Shown one piece after another: positions 23,626-34,789 of a DNA stretch of 64,000 nucleotides. The stretch covers positions 22,519,437 through 22,583,436 of the forward strand of contig NC_064763.1 of NCBI RefSeq assembly GCF_011397635.1, written 5' to 3'. Position 1 is the first letter of the stretch, and each line of letters begins with the position of its first letter. The position numbers and the translations under genes are program-made. Source of the stretch: Epinephelus fuscoguttatus (taxonomy: Eukaryota; Chordata; Actinopteri; Perciformes; Serranidae). The notes beneath the pieces are model-generated. The model worked only from the letters and a program-made list of their open reading frames with translations. It was not told the origin of the DNA and ran no database searches.

Positions 23626-23843
23626 TACTGACCACAATAAATCAAAGTAGCTAATACCGGAATTCAAAGCCCTGTTCTGGTGACATAATCTGGCAGATAA
23701 AAAAACAGAAAAGGACAAAACAGATAAGACTGCTCCCAAATTATTACACTAAACCCATCACTGTGCGACCCAACGCAACCTAGCTGAAGTTGCTAAGGGG
23801 ATAGCATTGTTAGCTCTCCTGGTAACTGATGACAGATTCTCAC

Positions 23844-23980
23844 CGGAAATGATCGCAGGGACTCGTCGGCTCCTCACAGCGCGATTACAAACACATACTC
23901 TGTCAGAGTAACTTGTCAGACTAAGATCTCAGATTATTTTTTAAGGAATGTCATCTGATGTGACACGGAAACAGCACATT
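23844..23980 (-). other. emc6: Candidate non-coding first exon of emc6
   Basis: On the minus strand a strong donor, CCG|GTGAGAAT, has its exon edge at 23844, preceded by GC-rich sequence (GAGGAGCCGACGAGTCCCTG). A plausible acceptor lies just upstream of the emc6 ATG. Mammalian EMC6 also has a 5' non-coding exon. The transcription start is a guess. Confidence 0.4.
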
Positions 23981-24472
23981 CATTCTCGTGTGGATAGCAC
24001 TCCTAGGCAAGAGTCGGCCATGTTCCTTCGCAGTGCATTGTGGTGGTGCGTTCATGCGCATTAAAGAGTGGGAAATTCTACATTTTCTTATAATTGGGGA
24101 AAAACGTTCAAGCTTAATCAGTGTGTGTGTTGTTGGGTGAACATATGAGGCATTGTATCAGAATGAGAAAAAATATTTATTATGCAAGGTATGTTTTCAG
24201 TCACAAAGACTTTGCCTTTGAGTTTGGTGTATACAATATACATATTCAGAGGAAATAAAAAATAAAGGCCAAACTGCGCCAGCAAAGGACATAATATATA
24301 ATAGAACATACAGTTAAATACGTATATATACGTATAAGATAATAGAAAAATAGCTACTATGACCCTACTATGACCTACGGAAGCTGAAAAGGTAAAATTA
24401 CGATTTCCTACTTCAAAGTGAACGCAGCAGAGTAGACTTTACCCTATTGTCAAAGTAGTCTCATCAGTAGCA
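23980..24472. promoter_or_regulatory. Probable bidirectional emc6/shpk promoter region
   Basis: Head-to-head arrangement of emc6 (-) and shpk (+) leaves a short shared upstream region. It includes an NRF1-like stretch (CATGCGCATT near 24053) and a GCATTGTGG element near 24036; an ETS-like CCGGAAAT lies at 23844. No TATA box is obvious. Inferred from position and motifs only. Confidence 0.4.
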
Positions 24473-27400
24473 ATGTCTGCATATATTCTGGGTGTAGACG
24501 TGGGTACCACTTCGGTAAAAGCCGTTTTATTAGAAACTGGCTCCAGGTCGGTGGCTGCCACTCAGGCTTTGCCGACTACGTCTGATATAATCGACCACAG
24601 CGGATTAAAGGTGAGTGCGTTCATGTACCGCACAACTTTACTACAAACCTCAGCAATAACAACACTGCTGTGTGTGTGTATATCCCGCATGTGACTCGTG
24701 TGTAACCTGGCTACAAACGTGTTTATACCGAGCAGGCGAAAGAGCAGGACACCGGCCGGATCATCGACACTCTGAACCGGTGCATGGGCCTGCTGCCCAG
24801 AGACAAGCTGCAGCATGTGAGGAGCATCGGGGTATCCGGTCAGATGCACGGGGTTTTATTCTGGAAAGCAAAGAGCGGTAAGACTTTTGGTTGCATGCAC
24901 CCTGTTGCATTTCATAACATGTGGTGAGTTGTGAAGCAACGGCTGGACGAGCAATGATACATGAAGTTTGAGCGGCAAAAACACTTCATTCATTGATTCA
25001 AATAAAGAGTGAAAAACATCAGTTAGGGAATGCAGTGGCGTCTCCGGGGGGGGGGGCAGGGGAGGCTACAGCCCACCTGATATAGGGTGCTTTCACACTT
25101 GGTCCTTTTTGGCCCTCTAAGCGGAGTCAGAGCAGTGACTCAACATTTCTTGTGCAAACGTGAACACTCCAAGAGAACTCAGACCAGAGAGCTGAAAAGG
25201 ACCAAGTGCGACAATACCCTAAGTGTTTCACGTCACGCTTCACGTCCGCAGTGCAGTTCACTAAGGGTATTTTTTACATTTAAGGCCCGTTTCCTCTGAA
25301 GAAGTTCCTGGTACTATTTGGGGGGCAGGAACTACTACAGGAACGTCCTCTCGCTCGGCCCTCTCAACCGCCGTGTCTCCACTGAGAGAGCTGGGTAGGA
25401 GGAAGGTTCCTGTAAAGTTACCGGGCTCTGGATGTGATGTAATCGTTGCGTGACCATTTTGACCGAGGCGACGTAGTGGCGTAGGGACGCTGTTAGCTGT
25501 TAGCCAATAGCGGTGTCTGTAATAGCTCACTAAACTCACATAGTAGCCCGTGAAAAAAATATTTTTTCCAGCGGGTGTCTTAGTTACAACATGATTGAGC
25601 TAACTGGAGTAGTTTCATGTCGTTTCCGACAACGGGAGGCTTTTAACAGATAACATCCTGATGTTAGCTTTGCTGCTGCTGTTAGCTGTCCCTGTCAGCT
25701 GCAGCCACTACTTTTGTTTTCTAGACATCGTGATTTCCCAAAACTGAATAAATACCACACATATCAACACAAAACTGCTTTGCTAGCTCAATCACGTTGT
25801 AACTAAGATATCCGCTGGAAAAAAATATTTTTTTCACATACCGTTTATTGAGTTTGTTTACATGGCGATGGAAGCTATGAACGAGCTAACCCTCGTCTGC
25901 TGAGTTTTAAAAATGGTGGCTATTTGTTGCTTTCTGTTGACGTCACATCCTGCCTTGAGTATATCCAATCAGCACCCAGTAGTCCCCAAGCCCCAGCCAG
26001 GAGTTTTTTGGGGCCGTTCTGAGTACCTACCCCGAGGCAGGGACTTGTTTAGCCCCTGTAAAAGTTCCGGAACTCTGTCCTTTGGGGGTGGTTCCTGTGG
26101 TGGGAACGGGCCTTTAGTCCTTCTTAAATGAACCAAACTCAGTCCTCTTTAAGTGGACCAAAAAGTGGACCGACAGAAAGGGGACTCGGTTCTTCTTGCG
26201 GATTTGAAGCTAACCGAACTCAGACCACCTCCCGAGGTGGTCCTTTAGGGTGTTTTCACACTTGGTCCTTTTCAGCCTTCTAAGTGGACTCAGAGCGGTG
26301 GCTCAGCAATTTTGTGCAAACATGAACACTCCAAGAGAACTCAGACCAGAGGGCTGAAAAGGACAAAGTGCAACAATACCCTAAGTGTTTCACGTCACGC
26401 TTCACGTCCACGGTGTGGTGCACTAAGGGTATTTTCACATTTAGTCCTTCTTAAATGAACCAAACTCAGACCACCTCCAGAGGTGGTCCTTTAGGGTGTT
26501 TTCACACTTGGTCTTTTCTGCCCTCTAAGTGGACTCAGAGCGGTGGCTCAGCATTTTTTGTGCAAACGTGAACACTCCAAGAGAACTCAGACCCCTCATG
26601 TTCGTTGTATTGTGTTCGTTGTATTATGTTGTATTGTAGCCCTCCAGACTTGCTGCCGACAGATCACACACTATTTCAGTGAGACGCATAATAAACACAA
26701 TGGAACCAGAGAGAACTGCAAATTAACTGACAATGTGAACAAAAAAAGAACTAAGTCCCCTTTCTTTCGTTCTACTTTTTGGTCCACTTTAAGAGGACTG
26801 AGTTCGGCTCATTTAAAAAGGACCAAGTGTGAAAACTAAATCGCCTGCCTGCTCTCTTGAGTCGCATATGCACAGGCCCAATCATATGTAAGGCAGTTAC
26901 CTGCTTAAGCCAGTAGGAGTCGCTGTTGCGCTGTCTATTTCGCAGCAAATGTAGCAGTTCACACTGTTTGTCCCTTGCAGGACGCCATAGCTTTGAGATT
27001 TGTTCTGTTTAGGACGCCATGTTCTTCAAAGTTAATTATCTCTTTCCCTGTAAGGTGAGTAATAGCAGAGATATTGGATGAAGCGAGATACCCCACTCAG
27101 CTCACTTCCTGATTCAGTTACGTCAGCACCACGCCCCCGTAGGAGACTTGCGGCAGCTCTGAATGTATTGTCGTCAATGAGGAAAATGAACGTGATCACA
27201 ATTTATGGTCAATTCTTTCGCCCTATAGTCACTAAAATAAATATTGGGTTCGTTTTCCACAAGCCACACATCTTACCAACATTCTGACACTAAAGCTGCA
27301 TTTTTCATCCGCATAGATCAAGAGAAAATTAACTTTGTTTGAGCCCTAGAGGGAGAACAGGCTCTGATTGGAGGGAGAGCTAACCACGCCCACTTGGGAG

Positions 27401-30400
27401 ACAGGAAGAGTAACCGTTTTCTTAACATTGGAAAAGCCTATGGTGGGGTATCTCCTTTATCCAATATCTCTGGTAATAGCGTCCTGCTTTAAATAACTCA
27501 TTCTGTTTATTAGGTCACTGTTGGTGTTAATTAACACTCCAGGCTCCATTTGACCATGGGTCTGACTATAAATTAACCATGTTTTTTTTTTTACTGTTTG
27601 ATGATGTTATTGCAGTGAGGCTATGAGTGTAGCTAGCATGCTGTAAATGAGTAGACAATTGATACTGTGTAAGCTGGCGGGATGGGGCATTAGCTTTTCT
27701 GTTAACTGTTAAGTCTACTTGAGAATTTATATTTTATGTTGGTAATTTATTCATTTCAGAGAGCCATATTTAGTTTAACTTGACAGTTATGTTTATTTTA
27801 ATTTATGTATTATTTTTAATGTCAATTATTGTTTGAGTAAGAGATTTATTTCTTTAAAAAAGTTAATTGTCTCTTGCTCTGTAAGGTAGAGGGATGGGAT
27901 GCCGGCAGCAGAGAAGATACTGAATGTTACCGAGAAATAAAACCACAGTCAAGGTCTCAGCCACAATCCCGAACCCTGTGTCTGGTGCCTCTTGTCTCTC
28001 TCTGCACATCACTCCACTGCAACTTTAAAGAAAAAAAATCACAGCAAAAAATGTTCTTTATAATGGAGATGTACATAAAGTAAGAAAATTCAAAAATGGA
28101 GGTGGGGCTTTTACTTACCACAACTGCAGAGGCTACCAGCTCCATTTGAAACAGATTACATTATAAACGGGCTGTTATTTATTGTTCCTTCTGTGGTTTT
28201 ATATTTTTACTTTTAACCGCTCCGGTTTGCCTTGATAAAGTTCATGCATTGCGCCGCCATTTTAAACTCAACACTTCCTGTATCTGTATAAAATTGAAAG
28301 CCCCTTATAACCTCGGCTGATAGAATCCCTTCTTTTGTCTAAAAAGACTTTTATTGTGAAACATTTGCAGGAACTTGTGGAGGATTCGGTGACTTGTATG
28401 TTTGCGTACAGTACTTCAAATGTAGCTCCTGACATCTGGTGGTGTTTTTTTACGTTACTACAACAACTTTTCGGCTGGCACATGAACAGACACAGTGACT
28501 GAAATAATAATAACGTTGTGAAAGACGACCAGGGATAATTGGTGTGTACCATCGTGTAGTGTATCACGTCTGTCGGCCAAGTCACAGCACGATTTTGTGA
28601 CTCCACAATCGGCTAATGTGACATAGTGACTGTTGGAATGGGCAGAAATGTCGTGTAGTGTGTACCAGGCATTACACATAGATGTTAATAAGGTGGCACC
28701 TATTCATTCCAGTGGCACATATGCACAAAAAGGTTTCTAGTTTCCGGGTTTACTTCAGCAGTATGCAGCCCACTGAAAATGCACTATATGCCCCATTTCC
28801 ACCAGACACTTTCAGTATGGTTTAGTGTTGCTGTATCCCACAGTAACAACGCTCCACAATGCTTTTTTTCCCCTCTGAGTGAGGATTAGAATATATGCAG
28901 TTCACATAAAGCAGTCACAATGAATTAATATATTTTTAAACACTTGAAGATCCCCTCGTTACTAAAGTGTCTGTCATTCAAGAGTGACAAAAACCTAAAG
29001 TAATGGTCAAAGTTGTCATTGAAATTTAAGGTGTGTTGACACAGTTTGAGTCCTGAAATCAGGAGGTTTTCAAATTACTCCTCTTTTAATCAGAAACTAG
29101 GGTCCATTGTACCTCTCTCATAACTCTGCTACCCTCTGCTGGTTGCTCCTGGGATGTTTCTGTATCCAAACAAAGCCCGCAAGTCAGATCTAACTTATTT
29201 AATCTGCTGTATTTTCCCACGTCTCTTTACCCCTGCAGGCTGTGATTGGTCCAAGAGGGATTTCTTCACAGCCAGAGACACCAGTCAGCTCATCACTTGG
29301 CAGGATGGCCGCTGCAGCAGTGACTTCCTGTCCTCACTTGCAAAACCAGACTCACACCTTAGTGTAGCCACAGGTTTTGGCTGTGTGACAATTCTCTGGT
29401 TCATGAGACACAGGTAAGCAGCATGCACTTTTTCTTAATCCCATGAAGTGCAGCACTTGGTTTTGTGATATGAAAGTGAACCTACTGTATGTGGTTTCAG
29501 GCCGGAGTTCCTTGAGGAGTACACAGCTGCAGGAACCATCCAGGACTATGTGGTGTCCATGCTGTGCGGTTTGGACGGGTGCGTGATGACGCCCCAGAAT
29601 GCAGCCAGCTGGGGTTTCTTCAACACCTCCACCAACCAGTGGAATATAGACATGTATGTAAAGTGCAGAATTTCCTGTTCAGTTCAAATACCAATTTTTA
29701 CCAAGTTTTCCTAACCTACATAACAAGCAACTATCTGTGTGCATGCTCCAGTCTGAAGGGTGCCGGCTTCCCTTTGCACCTACTTCCTCGGTGTGTGCCG
29801 TCTGGTGGCTCGGCAGGACAGACTTGCTCCGACTGGCATGGTATCCCTGCTGGTACGCCAGTGGGTGCCGCCTTGGGAGACTTCCAGTGCTCTGTCTACT
29901 CCTGCATGAGTGCACGAACAGATGCAGGTGAAACAGGACGTCCAGTCATTTCTTTTCAGGGCCAGGATCACTTAATGTAGTGACTGACGTACTCTAAGAC
30001 TGTTTATGGACTTCAAATGAAAGAATCCATTCCAGCAGTACCTTCACTAATGCATCCATTAGATTTCGTCTACTATTACAATACTGATAATGCTTCAGTT
30101 TACTGTAGTTAAAAGGAGACTTCTGGTTTTTTTCAACCCAGATTCTGTTTTCCATGTTTTTGTGTCTTAAGTGATTAATGGGAACAACAATTTTTTTTAA
30201 CTGGTACGGTATTGAGGGAAGGCTACATCCCCACCAAATCCGCTGAGGACGCTAAGGGACATGCTGCTCCACTGACCTCGTCCCACTGGTGATGTATTCT
30301 ATTGTGGTACGCACCTCATTGGACAATTGCCCTGCTAGTTTGGCAGTCACTGGTTTTCTGCTGGCTGTTGAAACAGGACAGTCTAAACTATCAACCAAAA

Positions 30401-33400
30401 TCTATTTCTGAAAAAATTTGAAGTGAGAAATTTTGACAGGTTTGACAGGTTGGTCCAAGTTTCATGAGCCAGGCGCATCACACAGGACTGACTTATTTGT
30501 ATAAAGCTGAGTGTCTTTAATGCAAAAACAGACCATGAATGCACCACAAACTCTCTGCAACACTCTCACCATGCACTGCAAGACTGCTTGTCCTGCTCTT
30601 TGTGGGAAATAATGTCTTTGTCGGACACTTATAATATCAATCTGAGCCTGTCAGTGCCGAAAACAAGCACAAGCACAACAAACAAACCAGAGCTGGTGAT
30701 TGTTGAAACAGTGGAAATAACAACCAAGACTGTTTTGTTTTGTTAGGGCTGTCCAATTTAGCATTTTCAGGTCTTCAAAGCTTCGGTTAGGGATATTCCT
30801 GGCGACTAATTTCCCTGGCGACTAAACAAAAATTTTAATTAAGACTAGTCGACTAGTCTAAAAAAAATAAAAACACTCATTTTATGGTGAATGTGCTCCA
30901 GCTTGGAGGTTATCATTTTGCGTCCTTCAACAAAGCTAAGTGGAAGCATATCTTGTGAGGTCGTAATCATGATGAGTGGCGTTATCTTCTCAGACCGGGC
31001 GGGATCACAGCGTCTCCAAGTGAACAATGTCAGATTGGTCTGAGTGTGGCTAGCAGCAGCAGCAGCATTAGCAGCAGCAGCAGCGATTGTTCCACGCAGA
31101 TTAACATTCAAATGCTTGAATTGAGTTGAATGTAGTTGTGAGCCAGTTTTTTCTGACACAGCCTACATGCTACCTTGTTTTAATTTTCTAGATCAAAGCA
31201 CTGCCAAACCGCGCTGGTTTTGCGATAGGACATCTCTCCAAATTCTCACTGTGCTGTTTTAAAACTTCAGTCTACTCGAGCATTACCGCGGGGAGGGGGA
31301 CTGCTGTCTAACTGCTCTGTAGCCCCCACTAGTGGGGGGCAGCTGCATGACAGTTAGGAGGCCTTGTACATGAATAAAATACTAATTGATTTAACCGACT
31401 AATATTTCTGGTGCCGACTAGCGAAGGGGAGGACGTTTAATCTTTTAGACAATTAATCGCGCGCATCCCTAGCTTCCGTGAGAATTACCTGCAAATATAC
31501 GAAGCTTCGCTAGGGGGGTCGGGGCTAGCATCCTAGCATACTTTCCTCAATCTAATGATAGTTATTTATATTCGCTGCTAGTACTGTAATTATCAGTCTA
31601 ATGAGATACGAGGACAAAAATCGGATCCCAAAGTTTTTCCTTTGTGTTGGAGCAAAAACGGCGACAAAATGTGCAGTAATCGCATCAATTAAATTAAAGC
31701 CACATCCTGTAAAAACAAATTTGCTCCTATGTAGACCCATAAACAAATGAATAGATTTAAAAAAAAAAATATGCCACTGTTGATTAGTATTTCTAATTTC
31801 ATAGGCTATTTGGGACTTTGGGGGTAATTCATATACAATAATTAAAAAACGGAATCAAAACAAAAGAACAACGAAGCATTCGAATACTAATTTGGACGTC
31901 GATTACCATGATAATAGTACAAGCTTTGAAGCTCTGAAGCACTCAGGTCAGCTTTAGTTTATGTCGACTTTGAATGAAGTATATTTATGTGGACAAAATT
32001 ACTGTTCGTTTAAACAGAGTCTGGTTGGTTTGACGATAGTGATTTCAAGCTGTTTCTGTTTTAAGGATTCTACTCTTAAAGAAACAGGTCTTCCGCAACA
32101 GGGATCTTTCCCATCATGTTGTCAGACACTTAGAATAACAACCTGAGTCTTTAGTGGAAGTAAACTGACGATGGGAACATGCCCTAAGGGGTTTACATTG
32201 CAGTCTGTTCTGCAGCCGCTGGCTGCAGCACTCTCGCTCAATACTGGACCAAATTCAAAGAGTGTTGTTGTCATTAGTCACTTAGACACAAAAACTTTGG
32301 AAAACAGGGCCCAGGTTGAAAAGTATTTTTAGCTTCCCTTTAAAAGCAGCAAAGAGAACAATAGCAAAGCATAAGAATGTCTTAACATACTGAATTAAAA
32401 ACACTAGACTAAGTTAAAAGTAAACAGCAGTAAATACCCTTATCTTAGTTTGCACACATAGAAATCACATTATGTATCAGATGTAATCTTTCCATCAGTG
32501 CATGACTTGTTTGGAGATGTTGGTTCACGTGCCTTCAGATGACAATTTCTCCTAATTTCACAGTTCTCAACATGAGCACCTCGGCCCAGCTGACCTTCGC
32601 CATGCCGGCTGACTTCAAACCTCCAGACTCTCCTCAGCCTGCCTGCTCCATCTCCTACTTCCCCTACTACGATTCGTACTTGGCAGTGGCGGCTTCGCTG
32701 AACGGAGGGAATGTTCTGGCCACTTTTGTGGGGATGCTCACTGCATGGATGAAAGAGCTGGGTATGTACATGGTAGTCGAATATCACAACTGTTGTATGG
32801 GTTGCCATAAAGTGTTGTGCTTTTCATGTTTCTCTCAAGATGAATTCTACCTATCTATCTTAGACTTTGTGTTAAGTGCTCGATTAAAGATTCAATATTT
32901 CTTGCCACAGCAAGAGCTGACTTGAATTTGTCTTGATTGGTTCAACAACAACAAGGCATATAATCACATCGTACAAACAACAAGGAATGTCCACAAAAAC
33001 GTACTGTTGCAATTACAATACAGTAATACAATAATCTAAGTATGCAAAAATGCTGATGTTAACATTTGGCTCAAAGCAGTGTTGTGTCTAAGTACAGCCT
33101 CAGAGAGCTGCTCGCGTGCCTGTAGACTCCTAGGCTGTGTTCACACCGCAGGCCTCAGTGCTCAAGTCGGATCTATTGTTCAGATCTGTCCACATTATTT
33201 CATAAATGTGGCCCCATCAGATTTCAGGCTAGACTGGTCATGGTCCTGAACTGACCTGTATGTACAAAACAGCAATAAGAAAGACGTCACATGGAGCACG
33301 CTGTCGTAGAGAAGTAAACATGGATGCCACTCAGCGTTCACAGTTTCATTTCTAAGTTGATGTGCAGTGGAAACCAGCGAATCTGTTAGCAGACACTAAA

Positions 33401-34789
33401 AAGGACGAGGAGAAAGAGCCAAATTTGTAATTATGGCTTTTTGTGGAGCGAAGACTGCTAAGTGACCCTTTGCTAAGTCCCGCCCCCAGACGCAGACTGG
33501 TCAATCATAATGTAACATGGCCAGCTCAGACCAGGGCCCGACAACAACACAGCTGTGCTCCATTGTCTCTAATGCAATCATTTCAGATTTCCTTCATTTT
33601 CAGGCTGGTTTTGTGGATTTGGAGCTAAATGTTGTGCCTGGGGCACATCGTGTATTAATGATACTCGTTACCTGGAGAGGTTGGAGAAAGATATACGTTT
33701 CTTCCCTGTTCCAAAACCAAAATCAGACCCTGCAAAGTGTAGGGTTAGCTAGCTAGCTACTGAAGATATAGCCTACTGAATGTATACACATGATGCTTTT
33801 GCTTTTTAATGATTATAACAGTGAAAAAAAGACCAACCCTGCTGTACAGGAACCAGTGAAGGGAAGCAGGGAAACTTTGCTGATATTCAACCAGCTCTGT
33901 GTCATCACATTGTGCACAGATGAACGTTGTTTGACTTTCCCCAGAGATCCCTGCCCGTCCTGCGGCAGAGGTCTGGGTGCTGGCGGTGGAGGGGTTGAAG
34001 CCAAACACCAAAAATAAAAGATCAGATTCCATGTGATTTGTGCTGCAGGAAAAAAATCTGATTTGAGCCCCCTTTGCCTGCAGTGTAAACATAGTGTTAG
34101 ACATGTTGAAGCTTTTGTTTTGGAAATAGCAGCTCAAGAACTGAATCAGTCTGGTTAGATGCGTGTCAGGCTGTAATCTGCATGACCCGTTATTAACCCC
34201 AGCTGAAATGAAAGATCAATAAGAGTTCAGAGAAAGCAGTGTTGATTTAAGGAGGGAGAGCACTGTGAGTGAGTTTTATTGCACACTCTGTAACCTAATT
34301 GAATACAGTAAACTGATACCAGAATGACTGACTCATAGCTGTGTTTGGTCTCTATGTTAAATAGCTCCTCTCTCCTTCCTTGCAGGAGTGGAGCTGAGTG
34401 ATTCGTGCCTCTATGAGAAGCTGATTGGTTGCGCCCTGAGGCAGGAGACGACCGACCTGAGGGTGAGTCCCACCATCCTGGGGGAGCGACACGACCCTCT
34501 CTCCCTTGCTCAGGTGACCAACATCTCTACTACCAATCTCTCCCTGGGTCATGTGACCAGGGCACTGTGCCGCGGAGTCATCGACAACATCACCTCCATG
34601 ATGCCTGCTGAGCTTCTGCAGCAGGCGGGGGTCAGCAGGATTGTGGGCAGTGGGAGTGCCATCGCCCGAAATGAGGTGCTGAGGCAGGAGGTGGAGAAAG
34701 CGTTTCCTCTGCCGGTCGTGTATGGACAGGACGCGGACTCTGCTGTCGGCGTCGCCATGGTTCTCTGTGACCTAATGAATGAGTCTTAA
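24473..34789 (+). CDS. shpk: Sedoheptulokinase, FGGY carbohydrate kinase, 7 coding exons
   Basis: Phosphorylates sedoheptulose to sedoheptulose 7-phosphate using ATP, feeding the non-oxidative pentose phosphate pathway in the cytosol. Exons: 24473-24610, 24736-24877, 29239-29413, 29501-29653, 29752-29927, 32564-32761, 34386-34789. All GT-AG and in phase; 461 aa against 478 in human. Seen: N-terminal phosphate-binding motif DVGTTSVK (9-16), the SGQMHG motif (80-85), TWQDGRCSS, the GTIQDYV segment, GAALGDFQ in exon 5, SLNGGNVLATF in exon 6, and in exon 7 GHVTRALCRG and the adenosine-site-like GSGSAIARNEVLRQEV. These blocks follow human SHPK closely. No frameshift. The start is the first ATG, with the phosphate-binding motif right behind it. 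It is likely to share its promoter with emc6. Confidence 0.95.
25087..26840. mobile_element. Cluster of duplicated MITE units (TTTTCACACTTGGTCC family) in shpk intron 2
   Basis: The terminus AGGGTG.TTTCACACTTGGTC occurs at 25085, 26249 and 26498, and in inverted form (GACCAAGTGTGAAAAC) at 26820. Each is followed by a shared body (GTGCAAACGTGAACACTCC). The internal segment CACTAAGGGTATTTT...AAATGAACCAAACTC occurs twice; one occurrence is split by the element at 25283-26113. Confidence 0.75.
25283..26113. mobile_element. Harbinger-like non-autonomous element with TTA target duplication
   Basis: Ends AGGCCCGTTTCC and GGGAACGGGCCT are inverted repeats. TTA borders both sides (25280-25282 and 26114-26116). 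The uninterrupted site (ACATTTAGTCC) is present at 26437-26447 in the neighbouring duplicate, which fixes both boundaries. A 3-bp TTA duplication is typical of PIF/Harbinger. No transposase; 831 bp. Confidence 0.82.
27066..27472. mobile_element. 407-bp foldback MITE with 7-bp duplication
   Basis: Ends CAGAGATATTGGAT and ATCCAATATCTCTG are inverted repeats, extending through GAGATACCCCAC. GTAATAG flanks both sides (27059-27065 and 27473-27479). No coding capacity; superfamily not assigned. Confidence 0.75.
27473..28789. other. shpk intron 2, middle part: no gene seen
   Basis: Low-complexity and unique intronic DNA. The GTTAATT.TCTCTT.C.CTGTAAGGT motif near 27031 recurs near 27861, suggesting an old duplication. 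No exon-like open frame. Confidence 0.35.
28790..29095. repeat. Copy of the GCCCCATTTCCACC-terminus repeat
   Basis: Begins GCCCCATTTCCACCAGACAC. The body GTGAGGATTAGAATATATGC matches 57634 and, inverted, 7460-7490. Right boundary uncertain. Confidence 0.5.
30113..32339. mobile_element. Long-TIR DNA element in shpk intron 5, TTAA-flanked, with nested hAT-type element
   Basis: The left arm (AAGGAGACTTCTGG...TTTTTGTGTCTTAAGTGATTAATG) is the imperfect inverse of the right arm ending near 32339, and TTAA borders both sides (30109-30112 and 32340-32343). The right-arm body (31990-32300) is repeated directly at about 49900-50195 in trpv1. A hAT-type element (30788-31471) is nested inside. Confidence 0.6.
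30788..31471. mobile_element. hAT-type element with 8-bp target duplication
   Basis: Ends TAGGGATATTCC and GCGCATCCCTA are imperfect inverted repeats. Flanks GCTTCGGT (30780-30787) and GCTTCCGT (31472-31479) are an 8-bp duplication with one mismatch. Contains an (AGC)n run at about 31051-31084. Confidence 0.75.
33135..34094. mobile_element. TIR element filling shpk intron 6
   Basis: CTGTGTTCACACCGCAGGC at the left pairs with the inverted CTATGTTTACACTGCAGGC at the right end; internal AGATCTG/CAGATT arms are also paired. The target duplication is not clear. Short open frames inside do not resemble known proteins. Confidence 0.6.

Noticed and set aside
29679-29971. Minus-strand frames over shpk exon 5
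   Set aside because: Antisense to a clearly conserved exon.
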